Source: CAYMEV01 sp964389675 [NCBI: uncultured Candidatus Sumerlaeota bacterium]
Lineage (GTDB): Bacteria; CAYMEV01
Length of the DNA: 64,000 nt
Assembly: GCA_964389675.1 (NCBI GenBank)
Contig: CAYMEV010000010.1
Location: forward strand, 62,001-126,000
Direction of reading: 5' to 3'
The notes under the pieces are model-generated. The model saw nothing but the letters and a program-made list of their open reading frames with translations. It did not search any database and had not been told where the DNA came from. This document shows, in pieces, positions 42,252 to 51,524 of the stretch. Every line of letters begins with the position of its first letter. Position 1 is the stretch's first letter. The translations under genes and the position numbers were made by a program.

Positions 42252-43286
42252 ATGTGCAAAATTCTAATAATCAAGCTAAGTTCTCTTGGCGATATAATTC
42301 ATACTTTTCCTGTGCCCTACCTGATAAAAAAGCATATCAGGAATGCAGAGATACACTGGATTACCGAGAAATCATACCATGAGCTGATATCCCTTAACGA
42401 ATATGTTGACAGGATACATGATATTGAGATCAGAGCGCTTAAGAAGAGTCCGGGGAATCTGTTCCGCGAGCTTGCAGTCCTGAAATCATTGAGAAAACTG
42501 GATTTTGACTACAGCCTGGATCTTCAGGGCAACATGAAAAGCGGTATAGTATCAAGGATCATTAATGCAGAAAAAAGGATAGGTTTTGAGAAAAAGGCAT
42601 GCCAGGAGCCTGTTAACAGCCTTTTCAATAATATGAAGGCGATAATACCTGAAAATAATATGCACATTGTAATTAAAAATTTAAAACAGCTTGAATTACT
42701 GAATATTGATGACACTGATATATTATTTCCTGTCAAATTCAGCCAGAAGATGGAAGAAGAAGCAAAAGCGCTTACGGGGAATCTTGCCTGCCTTGGCAGG
42801 CCAGTTATTGGAATATCTCTGTTCGCAGGTTTTAAGACAAAGACGATTCCTTTAAGCACATGGGAAAATACCATAGCTGGTATTCAAAGGTCATTCAAAA
42901 ATGCAAATATACTGCTTTTCTGGGGGCCTGGTGAATATGATGCTTTAAGGGTTTTTTATGATAATCTTGCTCAAGGAGTGAAAAAGAGTGTATTTATCCT
43001 GCCTCCGACAAGTATCCTTGAATCCTTCTATTTTATCAATTTGACTGATATTTTCATAGCATCTGATACAGGCCCTCTACATATTGCAGATGCGATGAAA
43101 AAAAAGGTCATCGGCATTTATACAAGCACATCACCTGATAGAAACGGGCCTTATTACAATATAAAAAATACAATAAAAAGCACTGTTCCGTGTTCTCCGT
43201 GCCGGAAGAGAAAATGCAGTGACCCGGTATGTGCGGATACGATAAGGAGTCAGGAAATCATCGATAAAATTTCAGGTTTATTATAA
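42252..43286 (+). CDS. GT9 heptosyltransferase
   Basis: 344 residues. KILIIKLSSLGDIIHTFPVPYLIKK is the GT9/WaaC N-terminus, GISLFAGFKTKTIPLSTW starts the second Rossmann domain, and FIASDTGPLHIADAM is the ADP-heptose binding signature. A cysteine-rich tail (CSPCRKRKCSDPVC) is frequent in this family. It adds heptose to the LPS inner core or an equivalent glycolipid at the cytoplasmic face. It follows the two ADP-heptose synthesis genes. Confidence 0.93.
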   Translation: MCKILIIKLSSLGDIIHTFPVPYLIKKHIRNAEIHWITEKSYHELISLNEYVDRIHDIEIRALKKSPGNLFRELAVLKSLRKLDFDYSLDLQGNMKSGIVSRIINAEKRIGFEKKACQEPVNSLFNNMKAIIPENNMHIVIKNLKQLELLNIDDTDILFPVKFSQKMEEEAKALTGNLACLGRPVIGISLFAGFKTKTIPLSTWENTIAGIQRSFKNANILLFWGPGEYDALRVFYDNLAQGVKKSVFILPPTSILESFYFINLTDIFIASDTGPLHIADAMKKKVIGIYTSTSPDRNGPYYNIKNTIKSTVPCSPCRKRKCSDPVCADTIRSQEIIDKISGLL

Positions 43287-43357
43287 TTTTCTTGTTTAAT
43301 GGCCTGATTTGGTTTAAATCTTTTTTATTAAGTTCAAATTAAAAGGAATGGTTCTAA

Positions 43358-44233
43358 ATGCACAATCTAATATCTAAAACAGGGAAAATAAGGGATAAAT
43401 TATTGATGAAGGCTGTGTTTTCATGTATATACCAGGTCAGAGCACTGGTTTTGCTTATGGCACTGATATTCTCATCAGTATCAATATTCGGGTCAAACAA
43501 TGCTTTCAGTACATATTCCGAATTAGCTGTCAGGGGGGAATTGCCGCAAAACCCGTTCGTCCTGGGTGAAGAGCTGGTTTATTCTATTTCATATATGGGT
43601 ATTTCAGGAGGGGAACTGAAGCTTCAGATCAAGGATGTTACTATATATGATGAGAGCCTCTGCTACATAATTACAGCATCTATAAAAAGCAATTCTACAT
43701 TCTCCCTGTTTTTCAAAGTTGATGATTATGTTGAATCTATTTACGATGTAATCGGCGGGTTTTCAAGAAGGTATTATATTAAGCAGGAAGAAGGAAAATA
43801 TGAGAATGAAAAAAGCATTCTTCTGGATTATCAGAATAATAAGGCGGGTTTTCATTCACAGGGCAAAGATGATAAGGAAGTTAAGATCGTTGAAAGGTAT
43901 CTTCAGGATTCACTTTCAGTTTTCTATGAAATCAGGAAAAGGGATTTTGAAAAGCAGGATCTTTATGAAATTGCTGTCATATCCGGAAAGAAGGAATACG
44001 ATCTCAAAGTTGAACTGCTTGGAAGGAAAAAGCTGAAGACTGCGATCGGCACCTATAATACATTTCATGTAAAGCCATTTTTGCTGAAAGAAGGGGAATT
44101 CAAAGACAAGGGAGACCTTGAAGTCTTTATTACTGATGACCACAGGAAAATACCAGTACTGATGACTCTGGAAGTTGTCTTTGGAAATGTCAGGGCTGAC
44201 CTGAAATCAGCCAGGATACCCAGTATTAATTAA
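43358..44233 (+). CDS. DUF3108 family exported protein
   Basis: 291 residues. An N-terminal hydrophobic segment (RALVLLMALIFSSVSIFG) preceded by a basic stretch is a long signal peptide or anchor. The DUF3108 region runs from GEELVYSISYMGISGGELKL to LEVFITDDHRKIPVLM, a beta-rich fold reminiscent of the LolA/YmjA-type barrels. Function is not known; family members are often in envelope gene clusters. AAAGGA precedes the ATG. It sits inside the LPS-type cluster. Confidence 0.85.
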   Translation: MHNLISKTGKIRDKLLMKAVFSCIYQVRALVLLMALIFSSVSIFGSNNAFSTYSELAVRGELPQNPFVLGEELVYSISYMGISGGELKLQIKDVTIYDESLCYIITASIKSNSTFSLFFKVDDYVESIYDVIGGFSRRYYIKQEEGKYENEKSILLDYQNNKAGFHSQGKDDKEVKIVERYLQDSLSVFYEIRKRDFEKQDLYEIAVISGKKEYDLKVELLGRKKLKTAIGTYNTFHVKPFLLKEGEFKDKGDLEVFITDDHRKIPVLMTLEVVFGNVRADLKSARIPSIN

Positions 44234-44267
44234 TTAATCTGCAATTAAATATCGGAGGATTGTATTA

Positions 44268-44735
44268 ATGGAAGATAATGATAATAAAACCAGGGAATAT
44301 GATATTACGAAAAATCCGCATTTCAATAAATTGCTTGAGATCCTTGCCTGTCCCAAATGCAAAGGGAAGATAGCCTATGAGCAGGATAACAGGAGATGGA
44401 TCTGCGTGGATTGTTCAAGGTATTATTTTATAGAGAATGGTGTACCCAATTTCCTTATAGATGAATCTGTTATAGTGGTTAAATCTCCCAAAACAGGTAA
44501 ACTGCTTGAGTTTGACAGCAAAAAGATGGAATACAGCAATAAAGATGGAGAGGTATTCAGGCTGGCTGATATAGAAAAGGTCCTGGATCTCAGGCTCAAG
44601 TGCCTGGAGGAGGGATGTGACGGCAGTCTTGCCATTGATAATGCAAAATTAGCATATATCTGCAATAAATGCAATACTGAGTATCCTGTTCCCAACGGAA
44701 TTACCAACTGCCTTAAAGAAAACGCATATTCATAG
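44268..44735 (+). CDS. Protein with two Trm112-like zinc-ribbon domains
   Basis: 155 residues. The first half has LEILACPKCKGKIAYE with a second pair CVDCSRYYFIENGVPNFL, the usual Trm112/YcaR pattern. The second half repeats it in weaker form: CLEEGCDG and ICNKCNTEYPVPNGITN. The doubled arrangement is not the standard 60-residue YcaR. Such domains stabilise methyltransferases in other systems; a methyltransferase gene lies at 49.4-50.2 kb. GGAGG precedes the ATG. Confidence 0.83.
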   Translation: MEDNDNKTREYDITKNPHFNKLLEILACPKCKGKIAYEQDNRRWICVDCSRYYFIENGVPNFLIDESVIVVKSPKTGKLLEFDSKKMEYSNKDGEVFRLADIEKVLDLRLKCLEEGCDGSLAIDNAKLAYICNKCNTEYPVPNGITNCLKENAYS

Positions 44736-44745
44736 AATAAACTGA

Positions 44746-45843
44746 TTGAAAAGAATAAGAGTACTGCATATTGATGATAAAAAAGGCTGGGCCGGCGGTC
44801 AGAGCCAGCTCTTTCTGCTATATACCAGGCAAAAGCAGGGTTCAGATATCACCCCTTTTCTGGCAGTCAGGAAAGATACACCTCTTTACGGCAGGCTGAA
44901 AGACAGCGATGGGATCTTTACTTTTAATCTGAATAATGAATTTGACCCATTTGCAGTCTATGGGCTTTACAGCATAATAAAAAAGACAAACCCCGATATA
45001 CTTCAGTGCCACACGCCGCACAGCATGTACCCGGCTTATCTTGCTGCAAAGATGTCCAGAAAGAAACCGAAGATTATTGTTGTCAGAAGAGTGGACAACC
45101 CTATCAGAAGTATCTACAAGTATAATATTACAGCTGACTGTATAGTCGCCGTGTCTGAAAATGTAGCAAAAATGATGGCTAAAAGCGGTTATAAAAAGGA
45201 AAATATCCGGATAATAAGAGATGCTGTCGATAAAGGCTATATTTTAAGAGAGGCTCAGCTGCAATCGGAGTATTTTGAAATTCACAGGAAAAATGACAAT
45301 ACAATTAATATCGGCTCTCTATCATCCCTTATTCGCCATAAAGGTATAGACATCCTCATTAAAGCCTTTTCCAGATTAGTAAAAGAGGAAAAGGAAACTC
45401 AGCTGATCATTGCAGGAGAGGGTGATCAGCATGGTATGCTTCTGCAGATGGCAAAGGATCTTAATATTGCTGAATATGTAAAATTCATAGGGTTTACAGA
45501 CAAACCTTACGGTTTCTTAAGCTTCCTGGATATGATAATCTTCCCTTCAAGAACAGAAGGGCTATGCTCAACAATACTGGACTCTCATGTTTTGAAAAAG
45601 AATATCATTGCTTCTGATTCAGGCGGTATCCCTGAGATAATAAGGCATGAAGAAAATGGCATACTTTTTAATTCCGGGGATGCAGATGACCTCTATTTTA
45701 AGATGAGGGACATGACAGCCGGAATAAGAAAAAATTTGCACGGGGATCATAAAAAAAATATAATCCTTCCAGAGTGGGCTGATATAAACAATAATCTTAA
45801 TCTTTATAATTCTCTTTATAAGAGGATGCTTAAAATAGACTGA
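44746..45843 (+). CDS. GT4-family glycosyltransferase, first of a tandem pair
   Basis: 365 residues, GT-B fold. The N-terminal glycine loop WAGGQSQLFLL, central IGSLSSLIRHKGIDILI, and IFPSRTEGLCSTILDSHV with the GT4 EGL...E-type motif are present, followed by ASDSGGIPEII. Start is TTG ten bases after the preceding stop. It is closely similar throughout to the next gene, so the pair arose by duplication. It uses a nucleotide sugar to extend LPS-type glycan; the sugar cannot be predicted. Confidence 0.9.
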   Translation: MKRIRVLHIDDKKGWAGGQSQLFLLYTRQKQGSDITPFLAVRKDTPLYGRLKDSDGIFTFNLNNEFDPFAVYGLYSIIKKTNPDILQCHTPHSMYPAYLAAKMSRKKPKIIVVRRVDNPIRSIYKYNITADCIVAVSENVAKMMAKSGYKKENIRIIRDAVDKGYILREAQLQSEYFEIHRKNDNTINIGSLSSLIRHKGIDILIKAFSRLVKEEKETQLIIAGEGDQHGMLLQMAKDLNIAEYVKFIGFTDKPYGFLSFLDMIIFPSRTEGLCSTILDSHVLKKNIIASDSGGIPEIIRHEENGILFNSGDADDLYFKMRDMTAGIRKNLHGDHKKNIILPEWADINNNLNLYNSLYKRMLKID

Positions 45844-45851
45844 TATATAAT

Positions 45852-46994
45852 ATGTTATCAAAGGCTAATAAGAGTGATATGACCGGGGAAAAACAAATTA
45901 GAGTCCTTCATGTAGATGATAAAATGAACTGGGCAGGCGGGCAGAACCAGGTATACCTTTTATTCAAAAAACAGCTTTCCAGCAGCCATATATGCCCTTT
46001 CATAGCTGTAAGGGCTAAATCAGCGCTCTGGAGCAAGGCAGGTGAGCTGGGGAACCTTTTTGAATTCTCTTTATTAAATGAGTTTGACCCTTATGCAGTA
46101 TTCAAAATGCTCCGCATAATAAATAAAACCAGGCCTGATATTATACATTGCCATACGCCTCACAGCCTTATGATAGTATATTCCGCATCGAGATTGTCTG
46201 CAAAAAGGCCGAAGATTATTGCTATGAGACGGGTAGATAATCCTGTAAAATGCAGATTGAAATATACAATTGCATCTGACTGCATCGTTGCAATTTCAGA
46301 CAATATAAAAAAAGCACTTCTAAGCTCAGGTTTCAGGGATGAAAATATCCATGTCATCAAAAGCGCAGTAGATTGCAAAGAAGTGTCAAGGCTTGCCGAT
46401 ATTCAGAATGACAGCTTTAATAAATACAGCAGGCCGGGTACCATTAAGATAGGGTCAATCTCCTCACTCTATAAGCATAAGGGAATAGATATTCTGATCA
46501 GGGCTTTCGCCATGCTATGCAGTCAGGATGGCAGATATCAGCTTTTCATTGCAGGAGAGGGTGATCAGAAGGATTACCTTGTTTCGCTTGCAGCAGACCT
46601 GGGTATTTCAGAGCATGTGACCTTTATTGATTTTACTGAAGAACCCTATGGTTTTATTAAATTTCTGGATATAATAGTATTCCCTTCAAGAACAGAAGGC
46701 CTGGGGACTACAATTCTTGATTCTCTGATCATAAATACCCCCATTATTGCCTCACATGCCGGCGGGATTCCTGAAATAATCAGCGACAGAAAAAACGGCC
46801 TCCTATTTAAAGCAGGAGATTATAATGATTTATACCAGAAACTAAAAAAAATGACTGAATCTCCCGGCGTGATAGAAGACCTGAGGCAGAACAGCTCCAC
46901 GCACCTTCCGGAATGGATCGACATTGATAAAAATTCAGCAGAATATGAACTCCTCTATAAAAGGCTTCTGAACATTGAAGATGGTGGGAAATGA
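45852..46994 (+). CDS. GT4-family glycosyltransferase, second of a tandem pair
   Basis: 380 residues, paralog of the gene just upstream. WAGGQNQVYLL, CHTPHSL, IGSISSLYKHKGIDILI, FIAGEGDQKDYL and VFPSRTEGLGTTILDSL match it nearly position for position. The first ten residues may be excess, as an ATG at 45879 would align better with the paralog. The gene is co-directional, eight bases after it, and overlaps the next one by four bases. Confidence 0.9.
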   Translation: MLSKANKSDMTGEKQIRVLHVDDKMNWAGGQNQVYLLFKKQLSSSHICPFIAVRAKSALWSKAGELGNLFEFSLLNEFDPYAVFKMLRIINKTRPDIIHCHTPHSLMIVYSASRLSAKRPKIIAMRRVDNPVKCRLKYTIASDCIVAISDNIKKALLSSGFRDENIHVIKSAVDCKEVSRLADIQNDSFNKYSRPGTIKIGSISSLYKHKGIDILIRAFAMLCSQDGRYQLFIAGEGDQKDYLVSLAADLGISEHVTFIDFTEEPYGFIKFLDIIVFPSRTEGLGTTILDSLIINTPIIASHAGGIPEIISDRKNGLLFKAGDYNDLYQKLKKMTESPGVIEDLRQNSSTHLPEWIDIDKNSAEYELLYKRLLNIEDGGK

Positions 46995-48412
46995 TGCATC
47001 AGAAGGAGATTATCCTGGGGGCATTCGGGGGAAGCAGAGAAAACAGATCATCAGTATCAGCATATCTCATAAAAACTGAAGCTCCCTATAAAAGGCTGGA
47101 AACTGATAATTCATTAATATTTTTCAGCAGGAGCATAAAGCTTAAGTACGGCAGGATAAATAAAAGTACCGACCTAATCATGATGGGGCGCTTTTTCCAG
47201 AAGAACCTGTTCCTGAGTTCACTTGAGATGGAATATGATGATCAGCCAGTCAAGGAAAGTGATCTTTCAATTCTATATAATCTTTTGAAATTTGATGAAT
47301 TTTCTCTCCTTCGTGATCTGCATGCAGAATTCTGCTCAATATGCGTAAATGATGATTCCATTGATCTAATATCTGACAGGAGGGCATCGATTCCTTTATT
47401 CTATACAAAATATTCTGGATCTATCTTTTTTTCGACATCCCCGTTCCCGCTTCTGAAACTTGCGGGCAAGCCTGCAATTGTGCCTGAAAAAAACCAGAAT
47501 GAAATAACGTTGTTCAATAATTTGATAGAGTCTGATGAGATTTTTGAAGGAGTGTATTTTGTAAATAAGGGGTCAGTCGCAAGATTTGATAAAAAAGGCA
47601 TTATGACCGAGCTCAACTATATCGGAAATTATGATGTAAGGGACAACACCAGCATTGATAAAGAGGAAGCAGCCTATGAGCTTGCCAGATTGACCGTAAG
47701 GTCACTTGAGATTATTACGCGTGAGACTGCTGAAATATCAGTGAAGATATTAGACCTTGAAAGCCTTCTGCTTTCATTCCTTTTGCCATTTGAGAGGCTA
47801 AAGCTGAGGGTCCTGCACGGAGATGACAGGCAAAGCGAAACTCTGGGAAAGCTGGCTCAATATTATAATGATGACATTAAAATTGAGAAAACAGAAAAGA
47901 TCAATGCACAATATATTCACAGCTGTGATGATGGAGAGGTCCTGTTCACAAGGTTTTACTCCTGCAGTCCCGGAAATTTGGAAAAGCATATTAATGACAT
48001 CAGGGATTATATCATTGAAAGAGAAGGGATAAAAGATAAAGGGGAATTGGATTCAGCTATAAGAGACCGTATTCTTGATAATGCCGACCAAAGCATATTT
48101 GAGAAGGCACTCTCCTGTCAAACCATGATCAGAAATCCGTTTCAGGAGCCATTCCTGAGGGATTTTCTAAGATCGCTCGACCCTTCAATAATAAACAACG
48201 GTTCTCTTTTTGACATAATGTCTGGCAGTAATCTGATAAAAAAGATTATAGGAAAAAGAACCATAAGCAGGCTGAGAAAAAGCTTTTATGACACATTCCC
48301 ATGGCAGGACGGCATATTAGATGATATTTCCTGTGCCCATAATGATATAGAATATGTCAGTTATTCAGCTGAAGATATTGCAGATGCAGAATTTCCCGAG
48401 ATTATTATCTGA
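46991..48412 (+). CDS. Asparagine-synthase-like protein lacking catalytic residues
   Basis: 473 residues. The first 200 resemble the glutaminase domain of AsnB-type enzymes: EFCSICVNDDSIDLISDRR then SIPLFYTKYSGSIFFSTSPFPLL (compare RDR.G.KPLYY....FaSe...LL). The N-terminus is Met-Met-His, so the Cys2 nucleophile is absent. In the C-terminal half, where a PP-loop SGGLDSS is expected, the text reads ISVKILDLESLLLSF. The synthetase-like helices follow. AsnB-like proteins occur in glycan clusters; this one may have a structural or binding role. It overlaps the preceding GT4 gene (ATGA) and the convergent SDR gene by eight bases. Confidence 0.65.
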   Translation: MMHQKEIILGAFGGSRENRSSVSAYLIKTEAPYKRLETDNSLIFFSRSIKLKYGRINKSTDLIMMGRFFQKNLFLSSLEMEYDDQPVKESDLSILYNLLKFDEFSLLRDLHAEFCSICVNDDSIDLISDRRASIPLFYTKYSGSIFFSTSPFPLLKLAGKPAIVPEKNQNEITLFNNLIESDEIFEGVYFVNKGSVARFDKKGIMTELNYIGNYDVRDNTSIDKEEAAYELARLTVRSLEIITRETAEISVKILDLESLLLSFLLPFERLKLRVLHGDDRQSETLGKLAQYYNDDIKIEKTEKINAQYIHSCDDGEVLFTRFYSCSPGNLEKHINDIRDYIIEREGIKDKGELDSAIRDRILDNADQSIFEKALSCQTMIRNPFQEPFLRDFLRSLDPSIINNGSLFDIMSGSNLIKKIIGKRTISRLRKSFYDTFPWQDGILDDISCAHNDIEYVSYSAEDIADAEFPEIII

Positions 48413-49397
48413 CCGTCAGCCAGTTATTGTCCCTGTACCATTCAATAGCTGCCTTCATTCCCTTATCTAATCCGACTTCCGGGTTGTAACCCAGCTTTCG
48501 CCTGGCTTTTGCAATATCAAAGTGCTGATTTTCCCTGAAAAAATCCAGCCTTCTTCTAAAAATTGGAGGCTCCATTTTGAAAAGCGGGAAAATATATTCT
48601 GCGCCAAGGGCAGCCAAATACATCAGCCAGTAGGGAAGCTTTATATCCTTTGTCTTCCTGCCAAGGTAATTTGATATAATATCTATTGTATCATTAATTG
48701 TATGGGGTTCCGGTCCAGCAATTATGAAAATATCGTTCCTGATTTCCGTTTTTTCCACTGAAAGAAGTATTGCTGAAAGAAGGTCGGATATATAGAGAGG
48801 ATGGATCATTGTCTGACAGCTCCCTATTTTCATGAACCACCTTTTTGAAACAGCCTTTATAAATTTAAGTACCCTTTTGTCGCCAGGCCCATAAACCCAT
48901 GACGGCCTTATGATAATATAGTCAATCCCTTTAGCAATGCAGAATTCCCTGACAATGAACTCTGATTCCTTTTTTGAAAGCTGATATGGATTGATAATTT
49001 TCCCATTATAATTCTCATCTGCAGGCATGGAATCAATCCTTCCCATAGCCCCTACACTGCTTATATATATAAACTTTTTAATCGAGGGGGCTTTCTCCCT
49101 GGCCCATTCCAGGACATTTATGGTACCGTTTACATTTGAATCAACCAGAGATGACTGCTTCTGATCCGGAGGATTGATAACACTTGCGCAGTGTATGAAA
49201 TGCTCAACTCCGGAAATGTCTGCTTTAGCCAGGCTGTTCTTATTTCTTATATCCCCGGTAAATAATCTTATCCTGCCATCAAGATGTTCTTTTCTGCTTG
49301 TTTCCCTTACCAGCCCTGAAACTGAATAATTTTCCCCTATAAGGTAATTAGCAAGATTCCCCCCTATGAAACCTGATACACCGGTTATGAATATCAT
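48405..49397 (-). CDS. NAD-dependent epimerase/dehydratase (extended SDR)
   Basis: 330 residues. ITGVSGFIGGNLANYL is the GxxGxxG NAD(P) loop, the catalytic Tyr/Lys pair is YQLSKKE, and RPSWVYGPGD follows as usual. The C-terminal third resembles the 3-beta-hydroxysteroid dehydrogenase or sugar-reductase side of the family. It has no transmembrane helix of clear strength. It would act on a nucleotide sugar or a lipid; the adjacent methyltransferase gene overlaps it by four bases (ATGA). Confidence 0.87.
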   Translation of the reverse strand: MIFITGVSGFIGGNLANYLIGENYSVSGLVRETSRKEHLDGRIRLFTGDIRNKNSLAKADISGVEHFIHCASVINPPDQKQSSLVDSNVNGTINVLEWAREKAPSIKKFIYISSVGAMGRIDSMPADENYNGKIINPYQLSKKESEFIVREFCIAKGIDYIIIRPSWVYGPGDKRVLKFIKAVSKRWFMKIGSCQTMIHPLYISDLLSAILLSVEKTEIRNDIFIIAGPEPHTINDTIDIISNYLGRKTKDIKLPYWLMYLAALGAEYIFPLFKMEPPIFRRRLDFFRENQHFDIAKARRKLGYNPEVGLDKGMKAAIEWYRDNNWLTVR

Positions 49398-50203
49398 TTC
49401 GCTTTATCCTTTACTGTTTCCAGTATCAATATATACCCCGGCAGAAAAAACAGCAGAAAGTCAAGTAATGAGATAGTCCACAGAAAAGGATAAATTACTT
49501 TTAGAAGAGTAATTTTCCTTTTGTGCCTTTTATAGTCTGTTTCATTCCCTATGCTGATATCACCCTTTGAGCCCTTTTCACTGCCTTTTCTGCTTAAGAA
49601 TTTTGAGTATGCAAAATTAAGCAGAAATTCAATTAATTCCGTAAAGAACCCCACTGCTGTATGTTCTTTAACAACCCTGAAGCCGTTCTTTTCCAGTTTG
49701 TCCCTGAGCATTTTGCAGGAATAGCCATCCCTTTTATGATTATAGTATTCTTTTGTAAATCCAAGCATTTTTGCCAGGCAGTTTACAAACAATAAGGGGC
49801 TGACATGAGGTACTGTAACTATAAAATCCCCTTCCCTCTGAGTTACCCTTTTTATTTCTCTGATCATTGCTTCATCATCTTCAAGATGCTCGAGCAGGTC
49901 AACACATAGAACTGTGTCAAACTCAAGGTCTGAGAACGGAAGTCTATTATCTTCAATCTTCACTACATTTTCATGCAGGATGCTGAGCGCAAAATCCACA
50001 TTTTCCTGATCGGTATCACAGCTCATCCATCTGCATGGAATGGCTTTTCTTAGATGATATGACAGAACTCCCTTATCACAGCCTATTTCAAGTATATTCT
50101 TATGATCTTTGGCTTTCAGCAGGCTGATTATCTTTTTCAGCTTTTTGTTCTTTTTCAGTGACAGTGATGAGAGTTCCAGCTGCCAGTGTTTTTTTTCTTT
50201 CAT
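49394..50203 (-). CDS. Class I SAM-dependent methyltransferase with C-terminal membrane segment
   Basis: 269 residues. NILEIGCDKGVLSYHL is motif I, SCDTDQ motif II and FDTVLCVDLLEHLEDDEAM the post-II region of a Methyltransf_11-type fold. Near the C-terminus, WTISLLDFLLFFLPGYILIL is a membrane helix, so the enzyme is probably held at the membrane, as for lipid or lipid-linked glycan substrates. It precedes the SDR gene in a two-gene minus-strand operon. Confidence 0.87.
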   Translation of the reverse strand: MKEKKHWQLELSSLSLKKNKKLKKIISLLKAKDHKNILEIGCDKGVLSYHLRKAIPCRWMSCDTDQENVDFALSILHENVVKIEDNRLPFSDLEFDTVLCVDLLEHLEDDEAMIREIKRVTQREGDFIVTVPHVSPLLFVNCLAKMLGFTKEYYNHKRDGYSCKMLRDKLEKNGFRVVKEHTAVGFFTELIEFLLNFAYSKFLSRKGSEKGSKGDISIGNETDYKRHKRKITLLKVIYPFLWTISLLDFLLFFLPGYILILETVKDKAK

Positions 50204-50265
50204 TAAAGATGCTTTTATGTATTAACTATATTTTGTCAATAAATATAATTAATGGAAAGTATCAG

Positions 50266-51420
50266 ATGAAAATACTTATGGTTGCTCCTGAGCCGGTATT
50301 CGAGCCAAGGGGGACGCCTTTCTCAGTTATCTACAGGATAAAAGCCCTCTCGGAGCTCGGCCATGAAGTGGACCTTCTGACCTATCACATAGGCAGTGAT
50401 ATTGATATAAAAAACCTCAATATCTGCCGGATACCCAGGATACCATTCTGCAGAAGCATAAAGATAGGCCCGTCGGTAAAGAAGATATTCCTTGATATAT
50501 TCCTCTTTATTAAAACTGTTATATACCTGATCAAAAACAGATATGATGCCGTGCATTCACATGAGGAGGCTGCATTCTGGTGTGTACTGCCTGCAAAGAT
50601 TTTCAGGATACCCCATGTATATGACATGCATTCAAGCCTGCCCCAGCAGCTCAGTAATTTCGGGTTTTTGAACTTCTTTCCCTTCAGGAATATCTTCAGG
50701 GGGCTTGAGGCTTTCGTAATAAGGAATTCAAGATCTGTTATTACCATCTGCAATGACCTTTATGACACTGCGAGAAATATAGACAGTAAGGCAAATATAG
50801 TGAACATTGAGAATATATTCGATAATTCTGCAATATTTCAGGAAGATGCATCAGAACTGGAAAGATACAGAGAGCATTTTGAGAACCGCATAGTTGTTCT
50901 CTATTATGGGACTATGGAGAAGTATCAGGGTATCGATCTTCTTATCCGGTCATTTAACCTGGCAGCTGAGAAAAACAGATCCCTGCTTCTCCTTATGATA
51001 GGTGGCAGGGATGATCAGATCCTGCATTACAGCAGTATGGTAAAGCATAAAGACAGCACTTTGTTTATCAGGCCTGTCTCGCCAGGGCAATTGAAGCCCT
51101 TTACTGACAGGGCGGATATGCTTATAACTGCAAGGACAAGGGGGACAAATACCCCATTGAAGCTGTACGGCTATATAAGAGCGGGCAAGCCTATAATAGC
51201 AACAGACATTTACAGTCATACACAGGTTCTGAATAATGATATAGCCCTTTTATGCAAGCCTGAAGCCTCCGCTGTTGCTGATGCAATCAGCAGGGCCGCA
51301 GGGGATAGCCTTTTGCGTAATACACTGTCTGATAACTGCCTTAAATATGCTGAAGATAGATACAGCAATGAAAATTATATAAAGAAGGTCAAAGAAGCAT
51401 ATTCTTATATAACAGGCTGA
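50266..51420 (+). CDS. GT4-family glycosyltransferase
   Basis: 384 residues from the ATG at 50266, where MKILMVAPEPVFEPRGTPFSV fits the family N-terminus with GGAAAG upstream; the longer open frame from 50158 is unlikely. The second Rossmann domain begins VVLYYGTMEKYQGIDLLI. The usual EGFG...E motif is replaced by RTRGTNTPLKLYGYIRAGKPIIAT, as in WcaI/PimB-like subgroups. It is separate from the 44.7 kb pair and not closely similar. Confidence 0.88.
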   Translation: MKILMVAPEPVFEPRGTPFSVIYRIKALSELGHEVDLLTYHIGSDIDIKNLNICRIPRIPFCRSIKIGPSVKKIFLDIFLFIKTVIYLIKNRYDAVHSHEEAAFWCVLPAKIFRIPHVYDMHSSLPQQLSNFGFLNFFPFRNIFRGLEAFVIRNSRSVITICNDLYDTARNIDSKANIVNIENIFDNSAIFQEDASELERYREHFENRIVVLYYGTMEKYQGIDLLIRSFNLAAEKNRSLLLLMIGGRDDQILHYSSMVKHKDSTLFIRPVSPGQLKPFTDRADMLITARTRGTNTPLKLYGYIRAGKPIIATDIYSHTQVLNNDIALLCKPEASAVADAISRAAGDSLLRNTLSDNCLKYAEDRYSNENYIKKVKEAYSYITG

Positions 51421-51524
51421 TTTAGCCATTATATTTCCTTCAGCAGAATTAATTCCAAAATAAATTAAACAAAATTCAATCCCCGGCGTATAAAGTCTTA
51501 TAAAAAAAGATCGGAGGTATATCT

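Noticed and set aside
50158-50265. Upstream extension of the GT4 gene at 50266
   Set aside because: It overlaps the divergent methyltransferase start region and does not resemble the family; the ATG at 50266 has the expected N-terminus.
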